24,252 nucleotides of DNA from Planctomycetaceae bacterium. GTDB taxonomy: Bacteria > Planctomycetota > Planctomycetia > Pirellulales > UBA1268. Location: positions 1-24,252 of the forward strand of contig JABHNP010000237.1 of NCBI GenBank assembly GCA_018694455.1, in the 5' to 3' direction. Under the pieces are notes generated by a model that worked only from the letters and a program-made list of their open reading frames with translations, had not been told where the DNA came from and searched no databases. Positions 15,281-24,252 of this stretch are shown here, one piece after another (position 1 is the first letter of the stretch; every line of letters starts with the position of its first letter). Made by a program: the position numbers and the translations under genes.

Positions 15281-15300
15281 AACGAGTGAGATAAATCGGT

Positions 15301-18300
15301 CTACTTTTTCTTGAACAGAGGACTATTCCCCTTGCCACGTGAAAGTGTGTAGGCGAGGAGATCGAGAACCTCTTCTTCATTTAACTGATCAAGAAGTCCG
15401 GCTGGCATGAGGGACTGGTTTGCAGCAAACATTTCTTCAATATCGTCCCTCTGTATTACAGCAAACTTGGTGGCATCTTCAGGATCGGTGACAACAGTCA
15501 CGTCATTTTCACTCTCACTAATAAGACGGCCTGTATAAACCTTGCCCTGCACTGTCTGAATCACATGTGCCTGATATTGATCACTCACGGCCTTGCTTGG
15601 AAGAACAATGGCTTCAACAAGATCCTTCATTTTGAAACGGCCGGCCGCCTGTGTGAGGTCAGGTCCAGTGGCACCGCCGTCACCATTAAAACGATGACAG
15701 ACAATACACCGGGCCGCCTCAAATGTGCGTTTTCCATGCGCAAAATTACGTCGTTGCTTCATGCCTGTGGCCGTTGATGCAAGAACAGTATCAACAGTCC
15801 ACTTTTGGCCCGGACCTTCAGGTTTTGGGAGTGGCGGTGCGATATACGGTTTGCGTACCCCAAGCGTCTCAAGAGCGAGCTTTTCGTTCTCGGTAAATCC
15901 TTTGAGACTTTCTGCTTCGATATTGGCAAGGAACTTTCTATAGCTATTGCCACCTGTCCATGTTTGTGCCCGATTCAGCCACGTAAAATAGGCTTTGCGA
16001 TCTGCAACTGTCCAGAGTTCTTTTTCATTGACTGTTCGCAAAATGTAGGCGTAATGAATCTGTAGAAGATTCGTTCGGTTTTTGAGTACTCCCGTCACTG
16101 CACGACCATATCCAGCATTTCGCTTTGCAATACGCTCAAGGTCAGCCTCATTGAGCGCGAGGTTTGTTTCGCCCGAGGTCTGCGTTGATAAAAGCTCAGT
16201 CAATTTTGAAACAATCCCGGGTGCTCGAACAGCAACAAGCAAACTCGATAGCGCTCTATTGAGTTCTCGAGAGTCATCTTTCACTTCTGCAAATTGAATA
16301 TTTTTTGTAAAAGCAGAATCTGTTTGAGACCATGTATTCTGTGACCGTGTAACTACTGCGTGTTTCCACTGGCGATCATCTGATGCCGCTTCTTCGATTC
16401 GGCCTGAAGTCCATTCCCAGGAATCATCGGAGTCGATCACAGTTTCACGACCGTCATCATGTCGTATTCGAAGGCTCACCTTCATCGCAGCTGGACCACC
16501 AATATTTTTTAGTGCAATCCGTATCGTATTTGATCCTTCGTTGAACGATTTCTTTACGGGTTCACTTACTGGGTACATCCAGTCCTTACACGACGTTATT
16601 TTTTCTCCATTAAGAAAAATATCACCACCATTGTCAGTGGATGCGACAAGATGTGCAGAGGCAATCGGTTCAGTGAGAGAAAATATTTTTTGAAAGGTTA
16701 GTTCTTCACCGACTGAAGATTGTGCCTGCTCGTTCGACCAGATCCACCGTGCGTTTGAGGGTTGGTGTAAACGTGATTTGTTCGCTGTCATTTCCGCTGG
16801 AAAAAGCGGCATGAATTTTTTTGCTAGCTGTTGTTTGACGTTTTCTGTTGGTTGGCCGAGACGTATAAGCGTTAGCTCATACGCTCTCACAAGATCAAGC
16901 AGCGTGTCTTTGTTCAGGCGCTTTATATCAACGGCATTGAGGGTAGCAAGAACAGCGGGCTGTGCTGACTGTTCTGCCTGTCGTGCGACCGCGATTGCTC
17001 CGTTGATACGAGCTACTGAGTCGGACGATGCAAGAGCTTTTGTCTGCCATGTATCAATTGGTTGATGCTCAAGTGCAATGCGGGCTGCATACCGTATAAA
17101 GCGGTCAGCGTGGCTAAGGTGCTTTAGCGCGAATGCAACAGCACTCGTTGGATTTTTCTGCGTGACATGAAAAGCTTCAAGCTGTCGTCGCAGCTGTCGT
17201 TCAGCAGTGCCGATTGCATTTTTTGCATCGACTGGATGAGTTGGTTCTTTTCCTATATACGTGACACGGTACAGTTCACTCTGTCCACCACGACCACCAA
17301 CGGCAAAGTAGATCGCACCATCCGTACCGATTGTCATGTCCGTAAGTGGAAGTGCGTTCCGCCCAACAAATTCTTCTTTCTCTGCTGTATAGGTTGATCC
17401 AGATGGCGTTAGGTGAATTGCGTACATGGTCCCAAAAGTCCAGTCGCAGATATAAAAAGCTTTCTGATACTTTGCAGGAATCTTTGCACCGTATCCAAAT
17501 GCAGCACCAACTGGTGAACCGGGACCAATATCGACCATTGCCGGGAGGCTATCGGGATAGGCGGCTGGCCACTTGGCTGTTCCACTGCGCCATCCAAGTT
17601 CACTCCCACTTGTTGCGTGGTTGACTCGTGTTGGTCGGTACCACGGCATACCGAAGTCCCATTCCATATCGGCGTCGTAGGCAAAAATTTCTCCATCCGC
17701 GTTAAATCCGAAGTCATACGGGTTGCGGTAACCCGCACTCCAGAGTTCCCATGTCTTTCCATCGGGGTCCGTGCTCACGATATAACCACCGGGTGCGAGT
17801 CTGCCCGTTGCATGACCATTCCCATCCCACATGCGTGGAATGATCTGATCTTCATCCCAGTTGGCTGGCAATCGGCTTGATCCGTCAGCAGCCACTGATA
17901 CACGACGTTGGTTGGTTCGAATACCGGCCATTGTCTGGGGCTCAGTTACATCAGTTACAGCAAATGGCAGTTTTGTATGGTTGCCGCAGATGATGAATAG
18001 TTTTTTTCCATCCGGTGAGAGCAGGATGTTATGGGCACCATGTTCACCACCTGCTGCTATGTCATGCAACTTTTCAACATGATCGGGCAGGCTGTCACTG
18101 TCGGAGTCAGTAAGGCGGAACAAACCGTGAAAACCACCACCATTGCAGACGGCGTAGAGACTATCAAATGCCCAAAGCAGACCTTGGGCACCAGAAAGTG
18201 CAGCTGGTACTTTTTCGACAACAGTTTTAGTTGATCCATCAAGTGTGGCAGGAGTAATCCGAACAATCCCTTTGTCCTGTTGGTCACATGCGTAGAGTCG

Positions 18301-18558
18301 GCCTTGTGGATCACTTGTGAGTGAAACCCACGAGCCGAGTGCATCTCGGGGAACGTCGAAAAGTTTTTCAACCTGATATCCATCAAGCACATGGAATGCG
18401 TCTTGCTTACCATCATCTGGTTGTCCTGCTGTGACAGCCGGCATGACCTCACGGTTCTGCTTCCATGTCTGATCAGCTGCGTGAGCATCGTGACTACGTA
18501 AGCAAAGACAAAAACAGAAGAAGGCAGGAAAGTATCTTTGGAAACTTCGTGACGTCAT
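15301..18558 (-). CDS. PVC-type membrane/periplasmic dehydrogenase-like protein with C-terminal c-type heme domain
   Basis: A 1085-residue exported protein. A signal peptide covers 1-28 (core FPAFFCFCLCL, ending AHAA). Residues about 55-435 resemble the NHL/sorbosone-dehydrogenase-like beta-propeller of PVC proteins (for example SAGYRNPYDFGFNADGEIFA at 274-293 and AFYICDWTFGTMYA at 367-380). Residues about 450-590 are helical and HEAT-like. A beta-sandwich domain (about 602-720, ending near DSWEWTS) resembles galactose- or PA14-type ligand-binding modules. A second helical part follows, and then the PVC heme-binding domain (about 940-1075) with Cys951-Ile-Val-Cys954-His955 and a likely axial Met1051 (SLMPAG). 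Oxidation of a sugar or alcohol with electrons passed to the heme is a plausible family role; the substrate is unknown. AGGA lies about 8 nt upstream of ATG 18556-18558. The gene is convergent with the PhoD-like gene. Confidence 0.92.
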   Translation of the reverse strand: MTSRSFQRYFPAFFCFCLCLRSHDAHAADQTWKQNREVMPAVTAGQPDDGKQDAFHVLDGYQVEKLFDVPRDALGSWVSLTSDPQGRLYACDQQDKGIVRITPATLDGSTKTVVEKVPAALSGAQGLLWAFDSLYAVCNGGGFHGLFRLTDSDSDSLPDHVEKLHDIAAGGEHGAHNILLSPDGKKLFIICGNHTKLPFAVTDVTEPQTMAGIRTNQRRVSVAADGSSRLPANWDEDQIIPRMWDGNGHATGRLAPGGYIVSTDPDGKTWELWSAGYRNPYDFGFNADGEIFAYDADMEWDFGMPWYRPTRVNHATSGSELGWRSGTAKWPAAYPDSLPAMVDIGPGSPVGAAFGYGAKIPAKYQKAFYICDWTFGTMYAIHLTPSGSTYTAEKEEFVGRNALPLTDMTIGTDGAIYFAVGGRGGQSELYRVTYIGKEPTHPVDAKNAIGTAERQLRRQLEAFHVTQKNPTSAVAFALKHLSHADRFIRYAARIALEHQPIDTWQTKALASSDSVARINGAIAVARQAEQSAQPAVLATLNAVDIKRLNKDTLLDLVRAYELTLIRLGQPTENVKQQLAKKFMPLFPAEMTANKSRLHQPSNARWIWSNEQAQSSVGEELTFQKIFSLTEPIASAHLVASTDNGGDIFLNGEKITSCKDWMYPVSEPVKKSFNEGSNTIRIALKNIGGPAAMKVSLRIRHDDGRETVIDSDDSWEWTSGRIEEAASDDRQWKHAVVTRSQNTWSQTDSAFTKNIQFAEVKDDSRELNRALSSLLVAVRAPGIVSKLTELLSTQTSGETNLALNEADLERIAKRNAGYGRAVTGVLKNRTNLLQIHYAYILRTVNEKELWTVADRKAYFTWLNRAQTWTGGNSYRKFLANIEAESLKGFTENEKLALETLGVRKPYIAPPLPKPEGPGQKWTVDTVLASTATGMKQRRNFAHGKRTFEAARCIVCHRFNGDGGATGPDLTQAAGRFKMKDLVEAIVLPSKAVSDQYQAHVIQTVQGKVYTGRLISESENDVTVVTDPEDATKFAVIQRDDIEEMFAANQSLMPAGLLDQLNEEEVLDLLAYTLSRGKGNSPLFKKK

Positions 18559-18879
18559 AACGATTTCCTACAATGACAAATGGTTTGATGTTTTGTGTAC
18601 GTGCTGTTCTATAGATTCAGACCAAAGGTGGAATATCCATATATCAACCACACTCACATCTTTAATAATAGGCAATACGAATCTTCACTCCCAAAAAATA
18701 AGCAATCATGATGCGCTAAAAATACCGGAAGATGACTCAAAAGTACCTGAAACGGATATTCTCAGAACGGAATGAAAGAATCGCATCATGTGAATGCATG
18801 AGTGCATGTATTCAGACCCACTATCAGAAGAAATTCCTGATTCCATATGTGGAGAAAACGTTTGAAAGGTTTTCAGTTT
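18559..18879. other. Intergenic region between the DUF11 protein and the heme protein genes
   Basis: About 320 bp without a credible gene. It holds a candidate promoter (18665-18694), a 9-bp inverted repeat with distant arms (18707-18715 and 18782-18790), an imperfect 9-bp hairpin near 18791-18812, and a 6-bp A/T-rich stem (18854-18874) soon after the DUF11 stop. None is a convincing terminator of the DUF11 gene. Confidence 0.5.
18665..18694 (-). promoter_or_regulatory. Candidate promoter for the propeller/c-heme protein
   Basis: On the minus strand TTGGGA (18689-18694), an 18-bp spacer, and TATTAT (18665-18670, 5 of 6 to TATAAT). The predicted start near 18658 leaves a leader of about 100 nt. 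Confidence 0.4.
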
Positions 18880-21800
18880 TTAATTTCTCAGAATAGCAAC
18901 ACGCAACGGGGGGTAACTTACTGTTGATTGTTGCAGAGTTGATTTCCCTGCACCGTCTGGATCCAGACTTTTTTGAACGCCATTTGCTGTTCCAAGTACA
19001 CCTTGCACATTGAACAGTGCATCGTCATCAATGGCAGCACTGAATACCTGTGTCTGACCGTTTCCATATGCCTGGAAAACGGCATCGCGACTCGAAGTCG
19101 CTCCGTTATATGTTTCAACCTGTGCATTTCCATCAATACCGCTGGACACAAGAATCCTGTCGGCAGAACCAGTTATGCTCGAAGGGAGACGAGCCACTGA
19201 TACACCCCGGCTGTATCCGGCACTCATAACATTGAAGGAATTAAATAGTGTTGGTGATGCAGTGGTACCGTTATATCCTTTGACCTGTGCTTGAATGCCA
19301 AAGCCACTGCCCACAAAAAGTTCTGTAATGCCATCAGGTGTTTGTGATGTTACCGTGCTTCCATTCACGGTGCCGACGTCAGCCGTATCAATTGTGACAC
19401 CACCAAAGTAGTTCGTTCCAAAAGGTCGTAGCTGACGCACTGGAGTTGTGTTGACAGGACTAGCGGAGCCAGGTGTCACTTCAAAGACACTGACAAGCCC
19501 ACCAAAATTTTGAGCGGCCACAATCTCAACAGCACCAACAGCTGTGATTGAACCCTCTGATATTTCGACACCACCGGTGTAGCTGGGTCCAAAAGGAAAA
19601 AAGCTATAGTCTGTATTTTCTACTGCAGTACCGTTCTTGATTTCCCAGACTTTGACTTCACCGGGTCGCCCTGGCCCGGGAGCAGTGATGATGTCAGGTT
19701 CACCGTCACCTGTAACGTCCGCACCATAGACCCGCGCGCCACCTCTGAAGTCTGGTTCATAGGCAAAGAATGGTGTGATTCTGTCGGCCCCTGTATCGGG
19801 ATCAATGACGCGGACGAACGGCCCCGTTACACAACCAATATCGGTTCCGACAATGACACCACGTGGAGGGACGACCACGGTGATCGTGGCAGTATTATTC
19901 GATAGATCAGGGTCCCATGTGCCGGATCCAACTGTCGCCGTATTAGTAATAGCACCGCCACTGTTGCCAATGGTCACCAAAGCCGTGATCGTCAGAGTCT
20001 GGCGATCACCCGTGTTCATTGGTCCAATCGTCCAGACTCCGGTTCCAGACACGTACGCGCCACCACTTGTGTCTGATTGGTACTGCACTCCTGCCTGCAG
20101 GAGGTCATTGACAACGACATTCGACGCAGTGTCTGGTCCACGGTTTGAAACCTCAATCGTGTAGTTGAACGTACTCCCTATTTGTGGCTTGAGATTGCTA
20201 GCTGTCTTTGTGATCACCAGATCAGCCTGAAGAGGATTCACTGTAGCCGTGCCAGAATTATTCCCAGGATTTGGATCAACGGTGGTTGATGCAGCCGTTG
20301 CGGTGTTAATAGATTGCGATACAAGTCCAGAGCCTGAGGCCGGCTCTAGCACTTTTGCGGTGATGGTGAGTGTTCTTGTATTCGGAGGTGAAGAAGGATC
20401 CGCAAGCGTTCCAACGGTCCATATACCAGTTGTCTCATCATAATCTGCTGGTGGAACTGCAGAGACAAACGAAAGACCTGTTGGCAAGGGATCAGCAACC
20501 GTCACATTTTGTGCAGTTGTTGGACCGAGATTCTCCACAGTAATCGTAAACGTCACATTATCATTTACTTCTGGCCGCGGCGTATCAACTGTTTTGGTGA
20601 CAACAAGATCTGCCTGTTGAGGGTCAGTTGGTGTACGGGCCTGGTTGTTGTCGAGGTTTGGATCCCAGACGTCACTGTGATTAATCGTGACCACGTTGTA
20701 GGCAACACTCGCTGAGGTGGCTTCAGCAAGAATCGTAAGGACTTCAAAATCAGCGGGTGCAATGGTTGGCACAGACCAGATACCACCGGTTGCTGTCTGA
20801 TTAAAACGCGTAGTTGTGTGTGTGTCGGTTGGCGTTACTGAAATAACAGAAATGTTATTTGGAAAGAGTTCTGTGATTTCAACATTTGTTGCAGTATCAA
20901 CGCCATTATTTTTCAGCGTGACGGTGTAGATGAACGTATCACCAACATTTGGCTGGACGTTTGTGGTGATTTTTTCGACCTGTAAGTCAGCATATTTCGG
21001 TGTTTCGGTGACTTCACTCCGATTATTCAGTGGGTATCGGTCATGTTCATCGACGTTCGTTACTTCAGCAACGTTTGTCTGTGCGGGTGGAATCGTAAAC
21101 GCCGTTGTGCGGGCAGGAGCAAGGACACGTGCATCAATGGTGAGTGTCTGAGTGTTCAAAAAACCGACATCAATCGTGCCTACAGTCCAGATGCCTGTTC
21201 CACTGTCATAGCTTCCTTGTGTTTCAGTTGAAGAAAGAAACGCAAGGCCGGCTGCTGGCAGCTGATCAGTAATCTCAACATTGTTTGCAACATCAGGACC
21301 ATAGTTTGTAACGTCAATGGTAAAGGTAATGATGTCACCGACATTCGGCGCTGCATCATTCACAGACTTCTTTACCAGGAGATCAGCTTCACGGGTCACA
21401 ACCGTGGCAGACCCTTTGTTATTTGTCAGGTCTGGATCAAATTGATCAGGAGGATTGCTTGTGCTGATTTCAGCCTCATTGGTGAAACTTCCTGAAGCTG
21501 CAACTGTAGCAGTGATCTGCAGTGCTTTTGTGTTGGAAGTTCCAACGTCGACTGTCCCAACATTCCAGACGCCTGTGCCCGGGTCATAGTCTGTTGATGA
21601 TGCCGAGACAAAGGAAAGTCCTGCTGGTAATACGTCATCGATGGTAACGTTTGTTGCCTGATTGGCACCAAGGTTTTCAACCGTGATACCAAAGAAAACA
21701 TTATCTCCAACGTTTGGAGCAGGATCATTTACATTTTTTATGACGCGAAGATCTGCATACTGTGGTGTTTCTGTTGCTGTATCGAAATCATTCGTTGGGT

Positions 21801-24252
21801 CGGGATCGTATTGAGTGACTGCAGTGATGGTCGCTGTATTGGTCTGCGGCAGAGGGTTCCCTGTTACTGGCACGAGCACTTCTGCTTGCACCACAAGGGT
21901 GGCAGGAGAACCAATATAGACTGTCCCGATGTCCCAAATGCCTGTGCCTGTGTCAAATGTGCCGGCACTGGTAACTGGTGTGCCAACAATTGAAAGCTCG
22001 GTGAGCGTTGGCAAGGTGTCTGTCAGTTCAACGTTTTCAGCATTATCTTTTCCGCTATTTGTGACGGTGACGGTGTAGGTAATGACGTCACCAATATTCG
22101 GCGTTGTATTCGACACCTGCTTGTCGACTTCAAGATCGGCATATTGCGGTGTTTCGCTAACACTATCGGTATTGTTTGTAAGATCTGGATCGTACTCATT
22201 GCCCGCTATGCTCGCGGAATTGGCAAGCGTCTGTGGAATACCCGCGGGGCTTGGTTCATCAACCCTCACATCATAAGTGAAAAAAGGAAGTGCTCCAGCG
22301 ATTGTAGAACCTGTACTCATAGGACCAATATTCCAGGTCAGCGTCCTTGTGCTTGCGTCGTAGGTCGCAAGCCCATCAGTTGGATTTTGTCCAATCCCTG
22401 ATGTCGGACCGCCATACGTAAGACCAACTGGAATAACGTCTGTCACCACAACATTTGTTGCATTGGCTGGACCATAGTTGGCAGCCCCAATAACAAATTG
22501 AATTGTGTCACCAACATTTGGTGTTGCGTCTGTGACACCCTTGGCGATTGCGAGATCACTCTGCAGGGGAGTCACGAATGCGCTATCTGTGTTATTTCCA
22601 GGATTTGGATCTGGTGTTGGTGGAGGACCTATTGAGTCTGCGTCGGCCGTGTTCGTGAAGCTGCTACCTGGTCCTGTGGATGTAGATGGTGCGAGCACTG
22701 TGGCAACAATGTCAAGAGTCTCAGTCTCACCGTCAAGCATGTCACCGATTGTCCATAAGCCTGTGCCGAAATCGTACGTGCCTTTGGTTGGCGTCGGTGT
22801 GCCGACGATCTGAAAGCCGAGAGGCGGTAGGTTGTCAGTGGCTTGAACATTTTTGGCCGTGTCAGGCCCATTATTTTTTACAGTGATTGTAAATGTTACA
22901 TCGTCACCAACTTGCGGCGTCGGATTGTCGACCACTTTCTGCACACTGACATCGGCATCTTGTGGATTTATCGGTGTTCGTGACGAATTGTTACCGAGAT
23001 CAGGATCCCAGGTATCTGTTTTGGTGATCTCGATCTCGTTATATGAAAGCCCGCCGGCGTTTGCGATGACTTTAAACTCGAGTGTGAATACATCACCGGG
23101 ATCAATCGACGGAACGTTCCAAGTTCCGCCTGAAACTACAGGGCCATTGGGTATGAAGGTTGTTCCCGGAGTTGCCGTTTCAGAGCCTGGTAGGTAGGTC
23201 ACGGGGCTGGGCAATGTATCAGTCAGTTCAACGTTCGTCGCTGTGTCTTTCCCGTTGTTGGTAAGCGTAATGGTATACGTGACGGTGTCACCATCATTTG
23301 GTGTTGGATTACTCGTTTGTTTGATGACCTCAAGATCTGCATATTTTGGTGTCTCTGTTGCAGTTGCCTTGTTGTTACCTGGTGTGGGATCGGGTTCAAC
23401 AACAGCCGTAATCTCTGCTGTATTTGTCTGTGGTGATGGAATGGTTCCAGCTGCGGGTGTAAGAACTGTAGCTGGCAGATCAAGTGTCACACTCGCATTT
23501 GGTTGCAGTGTTCCAATCGTCCAAATTCCTGTGCCCGGGTCATACGATCCTTGTGATGGTGCGATGCCAGCAGTATCAAGTGATAACCCGGATGTTGGGA
23601 AAGTGTCGGTCAGTTCAATACCTGTTGCCACGTTTGGTCCAGCATTCGTCACCGTCACTGTAAATGTGATGGTGTCACCAACATTGGGTGTGGGGTCACT
23701 GACAGTCTTTGAAACTCGCAAGTCAGCCGTGTTTACTGTGAACGTGGCAGAATCGTTTGTCTTATAGTTGTTGAGTTGGCCAAGTGTGGTTGAATTAGAT
23801 CCGGTTCGCTCATAGTTAAAAGGAGTGTTACTTGGATTTGGAGTGATTGGGCCAGGGTCACCAGGGAGACTGGTCCATTCAATTGTATTGGTATTGGTAA
23901 TGCTTTGATTGGCAGTAAAAGGACCTTGTAATATCCCATCGATCGTGAGTGTGATCGTACGACCGGATGAATTCTTTTCGACATCAAAAGCCGTCACTGT
24001 CGTCAGTGTATTTCCTGTTATTTGAAAGTTATTTGTTGTAACAACTCCTGCTGTGTCAGCTACTGATGTGAGAGTCGGTGATGCAATTGTCGATGGGATA
24101 AGATCACGGAGCGTGGTATCAAACGCATCCGTGGCGCTGGAACCATCTTGCTGGATTTCAATGGTATAGGTAACAGGATCACCAGGATTTCCACCCAAGC
24201 CGCCGACAACAACTGATTTTGTAGTTGTCAGTTTTGGTTCAATGATGTGGAC
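18880..24252 (-). CDS. Giant DUF11-repeat/FG-GAP surface protein, N-terminus cut by the window edge
   Basis: An open frame reaching the window edge, at least 1790 residues; no stop or credible start is seen at its upstream end (the TTG at 24196-24198 is internal: the preceding EPKLTTTKSV is itself DUF11-like). Residues below count from that TTG. An atypical DUF11-like unit (to about 157) is followed by ten DUF11 units starting at 158, 287, 415, 547, 687, 815, 938, 1070, 1196 and 1325, each with an (A/S)D(L/V)xVxK start, PNVGD, a TxxVxNxG core and a DP(D/N)xxNN end. Residues 1445-1772 are FG-GAP/VCBS-like, with an integrin-type calcium loop DVTGDGEPD (1494-1502) and PGPGRPGEVKVW. No LPXTG, PEP-CTERM, dockerin or transmembrane anchor is seen at the C-terminus, which ends in RVAILRN. 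An extracellular adhesive, matrix or cell-wall role is inferred; no enzyme domain is seen. Confidence 0.92.
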   Translation of the reverse strand, partial: VHIIEPKLTTTKSVVVGGLGGNPGDPVTYTIEIQQDGSSATDAFDTTLRDLIPSTIASPTLTSVADTAGVVTTNNFQITGNTLTTVTAFDVEKNSSGRTITLTIDGILQGPFTANQSITNTNTIEWTSLPGDPGPITPNPSNTPFNYERTGSNSTTLGQLNNYKTNDSATFTVNTADLRVSKTVSDPTPNVGDTITFTVTVTNAGPNVATGIELTDTFPTSGLSLDTAGIAPSQGSYDPGTGIWTIGTLQPNASVTLDLPATVLTPAAGTIPSPQTNTAEITAVVEPDPTPGNNKATATETPKYADLEVIKQTSNPTPNDGDTVTYTITLTNNGKDTATNVELTDTLPSPVTYLPGSETATPGTTFIPNGPVVSGGTWNVPSIDPGDVFTLEFKVIANAGGLSYNEIEITKTDTWDPDLGNNSSRTPINPQDADVSVQKVVDNPTPQVGDDVTFTITVKNNGPDTAKNVQATDNLPPLGFQIVGTPTPTKGTYDFGTGLWTIGDMLDGETETLDIVATVLAPSTSTGPGSSFTNTADADSIGPPPTPDPNPGNNTDSAFVTPLQSDLAIAKGVTDATPNVGDTIQFVIGAANYGPANATNVVVTDVIPVGLTYGGPTSGIGQNPTDGLATYDASTRTLTWNIGPMSTGSTIAGALPFFTYDVRVDEPSPAGIPQTLANSASIAGNEYDPDLTNNTDSVSETPQYADLEVDKQVSNTTPNIGDVITYTVTVTNSGKDNAENVELTDTLPTLTELSIVGTPVTSAGTFDTGTGIWDIGTVYIGSPATLVVQAEVLVPVTGNPLPQTNTATITAVTQYDPDPTNDFDTATETPQYADLRVIKNVNDPAPNVGDNVFFGITVENLGANQATNVTIDDVLPAGLSFVSASSTDYDPGTGVWNVGTVDVGTSNTKALQITATVAASGSFTNEAEISTSNPPDQFDPDLTNNKGSATVVTREADLLVKKSVNDAAPNVGDIITFTIDVTNYGPDVANNVEITDQLPAAGLAFLSSTETQGSYDSGTGIWTVGTIDVGFLNTQTLTIDARVLAPARTTAFTIPPAQTNVAEVTNVDEHDRYPLNNRSEVTETPKYADLQVEKITTNVQPNVGDTFIYTVTLKNNGVDTATNVEITELFPNNISVISVTPTDTHTTTRFNQTATGGIWSVPTIAPADFEVLTILAEATSASVAYNVVTINHSDVWDPNLDNNQARTPTDPQQADLVVTKTVDTPRPEVNDNVTFTITVENLGPTTAQNVTVADPLPTGLSFVSAVPPADYDETTGIWTVGTLADPSSPPNTRTLTITAKVLEPASGSGLVSQSINTATAASTTVDPNPGNNSGTATVNPLQADLVITKTASNLKPQIGSTFNYTIEVSNRGPDTASNVVVNDLLQAGVQYQSDTSGGAYVSGTGVWTIGPMNTGDRQTLTITALVTIGNSGGAITNTATVGSGTWDPDLSNNTATITVVVPPRGVIVGTDIGCVTGPFVRVIDPDTGADRITPFFAYEPDFRGGARVYGADVTGDGEPDIITAPGPGRPGEVKVWEIKNGTAVENTDYSFFPFGPSYTGGVEISEGSITAVGAVEIVAAQNFGGLVSVFEVTPGSASPVNTTPVRQLRPFGTNYFGGVTIDTADVGTVNGSTVTSQTPDGITELFVGSGFGIQAQVKGYNGTTASPTLFNSFNVMSAGYSRGVSVARLPSSITGSADRILVSSGIDGNAQVETYNGATSSRDAVFQAYGNGQTQVFSAAIDDDALFNVQGVLGTANGVQKSLDPDGAGKSTLQQSTVSYPPLRVAILRN
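19879..23727 (-). repeat. Ten tandem DUF11 protein repeats (about 390 bp each)
   Basis: Units in reading order: 23727-23341, 23340-22957, 22956-22561, 22560-22141, 22140-21757, 21756-21388, 21387-20992, 20991-20614, 20613-20227 and 20226-19879. Unit length is 123-140 residues. The repeats are diverged, so they are protein-level rather than recent DNA-level duplications. Units 1-4 correspond to units 7-10 in order, about 780 residues apart, which implies an ancient block duplication. Confidence 0.88.

Noticed and set aside
18593..18775. 60-codon plus-strand open frame in the intergenic region
   Set aside because: It has low-complexity composition, no ribosome binding site and overlaps the candidate promoter of the heme protein gene.
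19879..23727. Regular repeats considered as a CRISPR array or satellite DNA
   Set aside because: The period is about 390 bp, the units are diverged in DNA, and a single frame is open throughout, so they are protein domain repeats.
23243..23767. 174-codon plus-strand open frame opposite the DUF11 gene, and several similar ones up to 19775
   Set aside because: They recur at the repeat period and their Val/Ser/Phe-rich composition is what the complement of DUF11 codons gives, so they are shadows of the repeat protein.

Overview
The window looks like chromosomal DNA from a planctomycete (PVC group). The evidence is a set of families that are typical of, and expanded in, that phylum: a Tat-exported DUF1501 protein beside two DUF1549/DUF1553 proteins carrying an internal CAQCH motif, a beta-propeller protein ending in a PVC-type c-heme domain, and a giant DUF11/FG-GAP surface protein. 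Base composition is moderate to low GC by eye. The genus cannot be resolved. No rRNA, tRNA, CRISPR array, insertion sequence or prophage gene was seen. All genes but one lie on the minus strand.

Layout, left to right. 1-547: 5' part of an unrecognised protein that runs off the left edge and faintly resembles a DnaA/Hda-type AAA+ protein with a degenerate P-loop. 652-2905: cysteine desulfurase and GDP-mannose 4,6-dehydratase (gmd), 22 bp apart. 3159-5412: exported FKBP prolyl isomerase, an aminopeptidase P-like M24 peptidase, and a small single-pass membrane protein. 5539-11765: an envelope-type cluster read in the order EF-hand protein, DUF1549/DUF1553 paralog 2, paralog 1, DUF1501. 11943-13169: MalY/PatB-type C-S lyase. 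13387-15246 (+): exported PhoD-like phosphatase with an unusual insertion. 15301-18558: 1085-residue propeller/c-heme protein. 18880-24252: DUF11 repeat protein, cut by the right edge.

Three strong intrinsic terminators (3112-3151, 5477-5514, 11317-11347) and a weaker one (about 15248-15280) divide the transcripts. Three intergenic regions carry a similar candidate promoter, TTGGRR, 17-18 bp, TATTAW.

Most products are predicted to act outside the cytoplasm: FKBP, EF-hand, both DUF1549 proteins, DUF1501, PhoD, the c-heme protein and the DUF11 protein. The central cluster fits the widespread but biochemically undefined planctomycete DUF1501/DUF1549/DUF1553 module. No established defence or mobile system is visible. 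The most distinctive items are the higher-order repeat inside the DUF11 protein, the diverged linkers in the tandem DUF1549/DUF1553 pair, the PhoD insertion, and the possible pseudo-AAA+ protein at the left edge.
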